From positions 1 through 36,957 of IMG/VR virus record IMGVR_UViG_3300028372_000232: 36,957 nt of DNA; one strand, given 5' to 3'. Of the stretch, positions 24,065 to 30,992 are shown piece by piece. Made by a program: the position numbers and the translations under genes. Numbering within the stretch: position 1 is the first letter of the stretch; each line of letters opens with the position of its first letter. A model generated the notes under the pieces. The model did not search any database. It had not been told where the DNA came from and saw only the letters and a list, made by a program, of their open reading frames with translations. Source of the DNA: a virus.

Positions 24065-24870
24065 AACTTAATTCCTAAGGCTTTTAGATCTCTTTCTAAG
24101 AGTATGCGTAAGTTTAAGTCCGGATGCTGCTCGGCCATCAGCTCAAACTTTCTTTTTTGTATTCTATACCAGTGTGTTGCTTTAGGGTCGACGTAAGATT
24201 GCCATTCGTACACATAAAAATCAGGAAAATAATGGTGAGTTAGTCCGTCATCAGCTACATACGGTATCTTTCCCTTGTGACATTCAAATCTTAGATTATT
24301 ATTATCGAGATACTCGATAAATTTTAACTCGTACCGTCCTTGAACTTTGTACGCAGTTCCGTTACTATGTATATAAGTATGCCAGTTAGCTCGTCCAGAA
24401 GTATTAGCATTATCATAACATCCTCTTGCCCAGGCATCGATTGAACCTTGTTTAAACTTAGAACGAAATGTCTTATCTTCCATGAGCTTAGACCTAGTTT
24501 TTGAAACCTTTTCTCTAATCTCAGGGCGTTTCATGCCGTTGTTATTGCCTAAATTCATACCTTTTAGTTTTTCAGATATCTTCTTTTTTATCTCGTTACC
24601 TCGAGTAGCATACGCAGTTCTTACTCCTTGCGTCACTTTTTCTTTTATACCTGGCCTGGAAGAAAGTATCGGTTGCCAACAAGTATTACAATAATCTTTG
24701 TTAAACCATTCGTTTTTCATCATCTTAATATAATGGCTTTTTAAGCGAGAATGTATCTTGTTGCAGTTGTCGCACGTTAATTTTAGATATAGTTTATTAA
24801 CTTCTCGATAACCAGTCTTGTTTTGTTTAGATTTTTCCTTTACTCTTAAAACATATTCTTCTATAATCAT
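24061..24870 (-). CDS. Free-standing homing endonuclease between split-intein halves (Vsr-like, PD-(D/E)xK)
   Basis: 269 residues from ATG 24870; a TTG at 24912 touching the upstream stop would add 14 unconvincing residues. Domains in order: a zinc-finger-like segment (C33, C36, C61, C64); a basic repeat region (about 70-130) with NUMOD3-like motifs 'KKKISEKLKGMNLGNNNG' and 'IREKVSKTRSKL'; and a C-terminal nuclease domain with E181 ('YELKFIEYL'), D217 ('YFPDFYV') and 'VDPK' (D228, K230), the Vsr-like PD-(D/E)xK pattern. Endonucleases of this type are known next to split inteins in phage fractured genes. It probably cuts intein-free copies of the dehydrogenase gene so that the whole cassette is copied in. 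It lies between the two halves with an ATGA overlap at its end. Confidence 0.85.
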   Translation of the reverse strand: MIIEEYVLRVKEKSKQNKTGYREVNKLYLKLTCDNCNKIHSRLKSHYIKMMKNEWFNKDYCNTCWQPILSSRPGIKEKVTQGVRTAYATRGNEIKKKISEKLKGMNLGNNNGMKRPEIREKVSKTRSKLMEDKTFRSKFKQGSIDAWARGCYDNANTSGRANWHTYIHSNGTAYKVQGRYELKFIEYLDNNNLRFECHKGKIPYVADDGLTHHYFPDFYVYEWQSYVDPKATHWYRIQKRKFELMAEQHPDLNLRILLERDLKALGIKL

Positions 24871-24908
24871 ACTAATATTTAACAGTATATTTGAACATAA
24901 CAAATGCC

Positions 24909-25229
24909 TCAATTGTCCAACATATACAACTTGTCTGTTTCTAGTATATCTTCTGCTCTTACTACTAGTCTAGTGTTATCTCGCAACACTGGTATTAAAT
25001 GATCATTAGTGGTTATTAGTTCACTGCTACCAACTATAAATCTATACATATTCCCTTTATATTGCCTAGTAGTAACCTGGTCTATCTTTTTATACTCGGC
25101 TGAAGAACACGCATAATTTGACGATTTAATTACCCTAGTTTGATCTTTGTCGACGTTGTATTGCTGGTACAGTTCTTCTATAGGCATCTCAATGTCATCT
25201 ACGTTAACAAGAAAATTAGGCAGCACACA
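24909..25229 (-). other. N-intein segment (106 residues)
   Basis: It begins at the TGT codon 25229-25227 (Cys1, right after GGG) and ends at the TGA 24911-24909. Block B has the T-x-x-H-like 'TTNDH'. Length of about 100 residues with no endonuclease domain is typical of N-parts of split inteins. Confidence 0.88.
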
Positions 25230-25976
25230 GCCACCGCCGTCGCCCATGCCTGCTGTCATATACTGTGGACTCATGATACGCATAGTAGAATCTGCTAAGG
25301 CTTTGGTTACTACATCTACGTCTATGTTTCCTTGTTTTTGTGCAACATCCTGAATCATGTTTACAAGGCCAATCTTAGTGGAGATGAACGTGTTGTAAAA
25401 TACTTTGATGCACTCGCACTCGTCCCATGTGCCTACAACGTACCTTGGTTCGTTTTCCATTACAGTCTTGTAAAACTCAATAAGCTGCTTTGCATCGCCC
25501 GAGCGTTCGCCGTCCTCAGTACCGATCATTATCATCTCTGGGTTTACCATATCCCACTTTACTGAGCCCATTGCAATTAAGTAGGGATTGTACACAAAGC
25601 GAGTGTCCGGAACAAGATCAATAAGTTGTTCGCGGGTGGTACCTGGCAACACTGTAGAAACTAACACGAGCAACTGGTCTGCATTCATGTTTAGATTCGC
25701 TTCTACTAGTACTTGCTTGACTATGTCGTAACTAAAGTCTTTAGGTGGCAGGTGCGACGAAGGAGCACTACCGTCATACGCAGGGTCGTGGGGAGTAGGC
25801 ACAGCAACAAATACTATATCCTTGTCTACAACACATTCGCCTATAGTGTCTACAACGTCTACAGTATCGCTACTGACCTTAGCAATATCATACCCTGAAA
25901 CTGCATGACCTTTATCTGCCATAGCCTCTGCACATGGCATGCCGAGTTTACCTACTCCAATAAATCCTATATTCAC
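24909..25976 (-). CDS. N-terminal half of UDP-glucose/GDP-mannose-family dehydrogenase fused to split-intein N-part
   Basis: 355 residues from GTG 25976 (AGGAG five bases upstream). Residues 1-249 are the NAD-binding and central domains: 'MNIGFIGVGKLGMPCAEAMA' Rossmann loop, 'DIVFVAVPTP', 'LVSTVLPGTT', 'FVYNPYLIAMGS', 'ECIKVFYNTFISTKIGLVNM' and 'GMGDGGG'. Cys250 then starts the N-intein where the catalytic Cys of the enzyme should be. Residues 250-355 carry block A ('CVLPNFLVNVDD...PIEELY') and block B ('YRFIVGSSELITTNDHLIPV'), then a stop (TGA 24911-24909). First gene of the leftward operon and preceded by a GATAAGTA box. It would be inactive until trans-spliced to the 23456-24064 product. 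Confidence 0.9.
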   Translation of the reverse strand: MNIGFIGVGKLGMPCAEAMADKGHAVSGYDIAKVSSDTVDVVDTIGECVVDKDIVFVAVPTPHDPAYDGSAPSSHLPPKDFSYDIVKQVLVEANLNMNADQLLVLVSTVLPGTTREQLIDLVPDTRFVYNPYLIAMGSVKWDMVNPEMIMIGTEDGERSGDAKQLIEFYKTVMENEPRYVVGTWDECECIKVFYNTFISTKIGLVNMIQDVAQKQGNIDVDVVTKALADSTMRIMSPQYMTAGMGDGGGCVLPNFLVNVDDIEMPIEELYQQYNVDKDQTRVIKSSNYACSSAEYKKIDQVTTRQYKGNMYRFIVGSSELITTNDHLIPVLRDNTRLVVRAEDILETDKLYMLDN

Positions 25977-26000
25977 TTGAGCTCCTAGTTTGTGTCAAAA

Positions 26001-26008
26001 TACTTATC
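26001..26008 (-). promoter_or_regulatory. Late-promoter-like box GATAAGTA
   Basis: Minus-strand GATAAGTA is followed by TTTTGACACAAACTAGGAGCTCAA and GTG 25976. It is the same octamer as at 14545-14552 and stands in the divergent gap opposite the AATAAATA box of the 26059 gene. Confidence 0.4.
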
Positions 26009-26046
26009 GCTAAAATAGTTCAGAGTTGCCAGGTCTGAAATTCTTT

Positions 26047-26054
26047 AATAAATA
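26047..26054 (+). promoter_or_regulatory. Late-promoter-like box AATAAATA
   Basis: AATAAATA is followed by TACG and ATG 26059. Seven of eight bases match the T4 late consensus. As at 9176 the box sits four to five bases from the start codon. Confidence 0.5.
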
Positions 26055-26058
26055 TACG

Positions 26059-27303
26059 ATGAAAAGAAAGAACAATGTAATCAGTAAAAACCCATTTATT
26101 AGAGAAGCGAGTGAAAACCACACCAGTCTGAGGATGTTAGATTCTATTTTCGACGATATGTTTTATAACACAGACAACGAACTCGGTCATTTAAAAAACT
26201 TTGATTACATACTTGCTCAACTAGAATACGGAGACTGGAGTACTGCTCCTGACGTATTCAAGTATCTTAACAAAAAGCTCTTAAAAGCTATGAAAAAGAA
26301 AAGAATGTTCTTTATTTTTGATGCATCTTTAGAAGGGTTTAGTCCTACCGGCGATTATTCTATATTTGATTACTTATACAGAAGCTGTGAAATACGTAAA
26401 ATAGATCCGCGTATGGTAATTTACCTTTCAGGAAACCTCAAAGACGAGGAGAACATAAAGGCATGGGCAGAAAGAACTAATCAACGGCCTATTCATGTTG
26501 TCTCGTATCTTGCGTTCGAGAATTTTACTAAGTACACCAAAAAAGCAAAACATCCGAGGACCGGTAAACCCCTAGATGCAGACGAACTTTATAAACAATC
26601 TGTGGAACTATGTAAAAAGAAATTCGAGTCAAGATACTTTTCTAGTTTAAGTAGAGTGAATCGACACGAACGAACAAACGCAACTTTTATGCTATGTGAT
26701 CACAACGTATCAAAGTACGCTCTTATTAGTCACAACACCCTCGACGAAGAAAGAATAGAGCAGCTAAAAGAATGGGGTAAAAATCATAAATTCAGTGAAG
26801 TTTCTATACAGCGATGGATTGATAAACTGCCGTTTATTGTCGACTATAAAAACTTCGACGTTAACTGGGCCGATGAACTCCCTTGGGGTCATATCTTTGA
26901 TCAAACTATTTTTCAGCTGACTAACGAGACTTTGGTGGATGATTTAGATAATACTAGTTTGTTTTACAGCGAGAAGACGTTTAAACCAATCTTAAAATTT
27001 CAACCGTTTGTTATCTACGGGCAGGTAGGTTGCAATCATGCACTAAAAGACTTAGGGTACAAGCTGTACGACGAGTGGTTTGATTTGAGTTTTGACTTCG
27101 AAGAAGACGACACTCTTCGATACAGAAAGTTATTACTAAGTATCAATAAAGTTTGTAAACACCTAGACACATTAACTAGACAGGAGAAAATAGAATGGCG
27201 TTTTAAAAACGAAGAGATTCTACGTCACAATTACAATGTAATGAAAAACTCAGCTTACTCAAAGAATAAGCTGTATCAGTTTTTTAAGAATCTAAGCGTT
27301 TAA
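26059..27303 (+). CDS. Glycosyltransferase-like protein, paralogue of the 19097-20386 gene
   Basis: 414 residues. ATG 26059 is preferred because an in-frame upstream start (26026) would include the late-promoter box. 'FSSLSRVNRHERTNATFML' (194-212) is the 'LNR..R.HR' landmark and 'FYSEKTFKPILKFQPFVIYG' (302-321) the 'EKT.KPI' motif shared with the 19097-20386 protein. Middle segments ('MFFIFDASLEGF', 'MVIYLSGNL', 'IHVVSYLAFENF') look like alternating strands of a Rossmann-like domain. Probably a sugar transferase. It is a single rightward gene between two leftward operons; its end overlaps the convergent radical SAM gene by 12 bases. Confidence 0.55.
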   Translation: MKRKNNVISKNPFIREASENHTSLRMLDSIFDDMFYNTDNELGHLKNFDYILAQLEYGDWSTAPDVFKYLNKKLLKAMKKKRMFFIFDASLEGFSPTGDYSIFDYLYRSCEIRKIDPRMVIYLSGNLKDEENIKAWAERTNQRPIHVVSYLAFENFTKYTKKAKHPRTGKPLDADELYKQSVELCKKKFESRYFSSLSRVNRHERTNATFMLCDHNVSKYALISHNTLDEERIEQLKEWGKNHKFSEVSIQRWIDKLPFIVDYKNFDVNWADELPWGHIFDQTIFQLTNETLVDDLDNTSLFYSEKTFKPILKFQPFVIYGQVGCNHALKDLGYKLYDEWFDLSFDFEEDDTLRYRKLLLSINKVCKHLDTLTRQEKIEWRFKNEEILRHNYNVMKNSAYSKNKLYQFFKNLSV

Positions 27304-28698
27304 CAAAGACTTCCATTCGTGATAAACATCTTCCATTTCTGGAAAAGTTGCTAAAAAGTCTGTGCCGCGTCGACAGTCATGTTCGTCAACGAATATAACA
27401 AAATCTCTTCTTAAAGTATCTAGTTCTTCTTGACTTAGATTCTCGTTGGAAAACACTTCTTGCAGCCTCTGAAACTTGTCAGCTTCAAACGAATAAAATC
27501 CGTAATTAGCTTTTGCCGGGGCGCTAGGGTCTTCTAGATTATTACGTATAAACTCTAGTTGCTTAGTGATATACTTGCTATTCCATCCTGGAGGAGCAAT
27601 CTTTATTGCTTGATGTTGAGGATACCTCAAATACGGAACATCTAGAATAATAGGGATTCCTCTCCGCGAGCTTCCAAATTCTTGCTTGATAGACAGAATA
27701 TCTTCGAGAAACTTATCAAACGACATCATGCTCAATAGGTTGTAAGTACACATACAAGTAAAGGTACACTCAGGAACTTCTGTCAAAACACGTCGAATGT
27801 TGAATAACCATTTATCGTAGTCCAGTCCATGACGGATATATTCTGCCTGTGCTCCGTATGCTTCGGCGCTAGTAAACACCTTGAACTTTTTGACTAGTTT
27901 GTTATCGCAAATGATCTTTACTTTGCTGAGGAACTTTTCAAAAAGTTCGTCTGGAATACACATATTACTATTGATAGAAAACTCAACCTCTGGTAGCGGG
28001 TTCTCTATGATATAATCCAGCATCTTAAAAGTATCTTTAGAAAGTAGTGGCTCGCCGCCTGTTATCCTAAAGTGATTTAACTTGTCAGAAATCTCAGGCC
28101 ACCATTTCCAAAATGCATCTACATACGGATTGTATTCTCTTACAGGAATAGGCACTGTATCATCTCGTTGCATCGGATACAAGCTGTTGAACGGAACACT
28201 GGTGTTGTATGCGCCGTGATGCTGAATTTCGTCCATCCATTTACTACTAAACTGTGGCCCGCAATAGCTACACTTGAAATTGCAAACACTACTAAAGCTA
28301 ATCTCTAAATAACTAGGGACTACATCATGATCCCATGGCATTGACTTAATCTCGTTCAGATGCGGCAGTGCCCAAGGCTCCTGCGACTTGTAAGTACGAT
28401 CACTAAACGAGTCGTCGTTGTTATCCTCAACACGCCAGCAGTAGTCACATTCACTCGGGCGTCCGCCCTCTAACATAGTCTTTCTTTGTTTTTTCTTAAA
28501 CTTGGTGTTGTGCAATGCACTAGGATTGTCTTCTAGTTCTTCAACAGGAATCTTATGCGCTGCCGGATGGTGACAACTATGCGTTTGACCGCTGTGAAGG
28601 TGCAGAGTGACCTGTTGCCATTTAGCTAAACAAAAGCCTGGGCCAACTTCGTCTAGTGCATTAGTCACAGCTATTAATCTATTATTGGGGTTACTCAT
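27292..28698 (-). CDS. Radical SAM protein with N-terminal twitch/SPASM-type domain
   Basis: 468 residues; ATG 28698 with AGGAAG six bases upstream and an ATGA overlap with the preceding gene. The N-terminal auxiliary region has C23, C42, C84 and C87 with His-rich 'SCHHPAAHK' and 'CDYCWRVED'. The core has 'CNFKCSYC' (C139, C143, C146) and 'RITGGEPLLS'. Third member of the twitch-first group, after 9910-11184 and 13059-14471, and the only one without a radical SAM partner next door. The His near the N-terminal cysteines could replace a Cys ligand of the auxiliary cluster. Substrate unknown. Confidence 0.82.
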   Translation of the reverse strand: MSNPNNRLIAVTNALDEVGPGFCLAKWQQVTLHLHSGQTHSCHHPAAHKIPVEELEDNPSALHNTKFKKKQRKTMLEGGRPSECDYCWRVEDNNDDSFSDRTYKSQEPWALPHLNEIKSMPWDHDVVPSYLEISFSSVCNFKCSYCGPQFSSKWMDEIQHHGAYNTSVPFNSLYPMQRDDTVPIPVREYNPYVDAFWKWWPEISDKLNHFRITGGEPLLSKDTFKMLDYIIENPLPEVEFSINSNMCIPDELFEKFLSKVKIICDNKLVKKFKVFTSAEAYGAQAEYIRHGLDYDKWLFNIRRVLTEVPECTFTCMCTYNLLSMMSFDKFLEDILSIKQEFGSSRRGIPIILDVPYLRYPQHQAIKIAPPGWNSKYITKQLEFIRNNLEDPSAPAKANYGFYSFEADKFQRLQEVFSNENLSQEELDTLRRDFVIFVDEHDCRRGTDFLATFPEMEDVYHEWKSLLNA

Positions 28699-29600
28699 TT
28701 AATTCTTCCTATAATTCTTGGTGTGTTTTCGTAAACTTGCTTGAAGAACCTAGAACCGTTTGCATCGATTTCTGCTAGTTCAAGATCTAGACTCTCACGC
28801 AAAACCATTCCAAAATAACCTACTTCTTCAAGAGCATCATCGGCGTCAGCAATCTTTTCAGACTTCTTTGCCCAGTAATCTGTCAAGTACTCAAAATCGC
28901 GCACCTGTGTATAATCCCAATCTGTGCAGTTTGTAAGCCATGCGCCTTCACGAGCACCTAACATGCTCCATATCCCATTTTCAACGTCGGCTCCTACGTT
29001 ACACCAAACTAACAGCCTATCGTAATTTTGCCACCATACTGACTTTATGTCAGAAGTCTTTTCGCCTTGGTTAAGACTCATCTTTACACCTTCACGAAAC
29101 CCTGCACGCCACGCTTGGAACGGGCTAGCATTTGTGTAACTAGTACAATAGTTGGCATTGAATTGATAGTAAAGGTCATTGAAACAAAATTCTACTACAC
29201 TGCGATGATCTTTGGAGTCTGAGTTTTCATGAGTCTTCATGTTGTTGACAAACTCTCGTGTCCACATTTTGAGGCCGCCGTTGCCATACTTCAGACCGTT
29301 TACATGAACATTGCCGCACCAACTGAAAACATGCTTATCTGTAAGGGCGAGCTCGTCTAGATCAACTTCTACATTTAAAAAGTTTGGATCGATGATATTG
29401 TCAGCGTCTACAGTAACAAAGTATTCTGTTTCGCTGATGTCTGCACAGGCTTTGTGTGCTGCATCGCTGCCTTTTACACCGTGTACGCGCTTTGCCCAAG
29501 GTAACTTAGAGCAGAGATCTGTGTAATTTTTATCCGCGTTGGGCTCATCGTAGCTTAAAAATATAATGTCTTGATCTACTACTCTAATCTTGTTCGTCAT
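28695..29600 (-). CDS. GT-A glycosyltransferase-like protein
   Basis: 301 residues from ATG 29600, chosen over an in-frame ATG 29651 because AAGAGGA lies six bases upstream and the protein then starts where its relative does. 'DIIFLSYDEPNADKNYTDL' (11-29), 'RVHGVKGSDAAHK' (38-50) and 'YFVTVDADNIIDPNF' (60-74; D65-A-D67 is the DxD motif) match the C-terminal module of the 22419-23456 protein. 'GNGGLKMWTREF' corresponds to the acceptor-side glycine strand. Likely nucleotide-sugar transferase acting in the cytoplasm. The start overlaps the upstream gene end by 17 bases. Confidence 0.65.
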   Translation of the reverse strand: MTNKIRVVDQDIIFLSYDEPNADKNYTDLCSKLPWAKRVHGVKGSDAAHKACADISETEYFVTVDADNIIDPNFLNVEVDLDELALTDKHVFSWCGNVHVNGLKYGNGGLKMWTREFVNNMKTHENSDSKDHRSVVEFCFNDLYYQFNANYCTSYTNASPFQAWRAGFREGVKMSLNQGEKTSDIKSVWWQNYDRLLVWCNVGADVENGIWSMLGAREGAWLTNCTDWDYTQVRDFEYLTDYWAKKSEKIADADDALEEVGYFGMVLRESLDLELAEIDANGSRFFKQVYENTPRIIGRIK

Positions 29601-30171
29601 TAAAAATCCTCTTAAATTGGTATGTGTCAAACTTGCGCGACGTGTACACACTTATCGGTTGTTCTGTGTGTTCAAACGGCATTGTAAACGGAAGTACTAC
29701 GTAGTTATTGCGTACCACTTCACCTAGTTCAACAAAAAGAGTTTTATACAGAACGTTAGGATCGCCTTTAGCTGTAATACTCAACATCATCGTGTCATTT
29801 ATACTGACGCCTTTCTGCCTTAGGCTATCTCCTAGTGCACGACCCATGTGCACTTTCCAGCATGTATTCTTAACATCTTGAACAATTAGTATATCCGGAG
29901 ACTTACCGTTTTTAGTTGGTACTTCGTAGATAAAGTCATTGATATGGTCGCCTTTTACACTAGTGATTCGACGATGCCCAAATTCGAGGCGTTTGAGTTT
30001 AGGCTCGTACCTTACTTCATAGTCGTCAGTAAGTTCTTCTCCGTCGATTAGTTTGCGCACTTGTTCAAGAGGAACAGGCATAGAGTTTTCGCCTGGGTAT
30101 TCTTTACCTTTGATTCCTAGAATGCTGCCTGTTTCTTTGTCGAACTTTACGTACATCATTTTTTCAGACAT
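29584..30171 (-). CDS. Conserved-looking phage protein of unknown function
   Basis: 195 residues. The sequence is beta-rich, with 'YEVRYEPKLKRLEFG', 'SPDILIVQDVKNTCWKVHMG' and 'NNYVVLPFTMPFEHTEQPISVYTSRKFDTYQFKRIF'. There is a single Cys and no nucleotide or metal motif, signal peptide or membrane helix. The start at 30171 has AAGGA nine bases upstream and overlaps the GT-A gene 30156-30992. The style of alternating short strands would fit a small virion-associated or accessory protein, but I cannot name it. Confidence 0.7.
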   Translation of the reverse strand: MSEKMMYVKFDKETGSILGIKGKEYPGENSMPVPLEQVRKLIDGEELTDDYEVRYEPKLKRLEFGHRRITSVKGDHINDFIYEVPTKNGKSPDILIVQDVKNTCWKVHMGRALGDSLRQKGVSINDTMMLSITAKGDPNVLYKTLFVELGEVVRNNYVVLPFTMPFEHTEQPISVYTSRKFDTYQFKRIFNDEQD

Positions 30172-30992
30172 TGTTCGTATTTCCTTATGATGTCAGTGGT
30201 AACAAAATCGTTTTCGGTGTAGTGGAAAACACCAGTTTGTAAATGGTTACCTACTTTAAGCTGGACATTATCTGTGAGATACACACCAACATACTTCTGC
30301 CATTTATCTGGAGTTATTTCCCAGCCCTGAAGAGCAGGCTTCATATGTTTTATGTAGGGAGCTGAATATCCTCTGTTTGAAATGTCATCGTCGATGTCTA
30401 AAATACGTGACACAATTGCGGTGGTAATATCCATACTAGATTCTTTCGGATAATGCTCCTTACAAAAGTTGCCATAAAACAACTCCCAATTCTTTGTTAC
30501 CAGTTCAACCCAATCAAAAAATGTATGCGCAAACTCACACTTCCTAAAATAGTGAACTGCATTATAAAAGTTAGGTAAGTTGTTTTCACGGAAAGCTACT
30601 CGATAAGGATTTATCTCTTCATCGACTTTTTCGTTACGATAACTAAAGACTCGACAAGGATAATATATATCGTAGTTGTCAAGAAACTCCCAAAACGGTT
30701 CCTGATCGTCTAGTACCAACGTGTCACTGTCTAGTACAATAGTCTGTTCGTAGGGCGAGGCATGGTACAACTTCCATCGGTTCTCTGTTTTGAAACGACT
30801 GTCTACAGACACGTACCAGGGTATTTCGATTACCTTGTCAAAAACCCTTTCCTGTTTTTTGAGCAGTGTGTCGTTCGTTACAATACTCACAGGATGCTTA
30901 TTTCCGGCAGCTTTTATACTTAAAGCACACAGGTATGCTTGCTTAACGTACTCTTTGCCTTCTGCAAATATCAAAAATCCTTTACTGTTCAT
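30156..30992 (-). CDS. GT-A (GT8-like) glycosyltransferase-like protein
   Basis: 278 residues. 'KGFLIFAEGKEYVKQAYLCALSIKAAG' (4-30), 'PVSIVTND' (34-41), 'ENRWKLYHASPYEQTIVLDSDTLV' (70-93; D88-S-D90 is the DxD motif) and a late 'GVFHYTEND' fit retaining GT8-type or related transferases that bind a metal-nucleotide sugar. It is a clear relative of the 30982-31827 protein, next upstream and overlapping by 11 bases, so the two arose by tandem duplication. Donor and acceptor unknown. Confidence 0.65.
   Translation of the reverse strand: MNSKGFLIFAEGKEYVKQAYLCALSIKAAGNKHPVSIVTNDTLLKKQERVFDKVIEIPWYVSVDSRFKTENRWKLYHASPYEQTIVLDSDTLVLDDQEPFWEFLDNYDIYYPCRVFSYRNEKVDEEINPYRVAFRENNLPNFYNAVHYFRKCEFAHTFFDWVELVTKNWELFYGNFCKEHYPKESSMDITTAIVSRILDIDDDISNRGYSAPYIKHMKPALQGWEITPDKWQKYVGVYLTDNVQLKVGNHLQTGVFHYTENDFVTTDIIRKYEQCLKK

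Noticed and set aside
24871-24912. TTG 24912 as start of the endonuclease gene
   Set aside because: It would add a short hydrophobic stretch with no similarity to the rest, and ATG 24870 begins at a natural helix. Neither has a clear ribosome-binding site, so the choice is not certain.
23456-25976. A single gene broken by sequencing errors rather than a split intein
   Set aside because: The break falls at the usual split point, after block B and before block F. The N- and C-parts have typical lengths and a complete separate nuclease ORF with its own stop and start lies between, which random indels would not produce.
9910-28698. RiPP biosynthesis cluster, suggested by many SPASM-type radical SAM proteins
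   Set aside because: I find no short precursor ORF with a leader and a modifiable core next to these genes, no RRE domain that I recognise, and no exporter or peptidase. The 87-residue protein at 7631-7894 does not look like a precursor.
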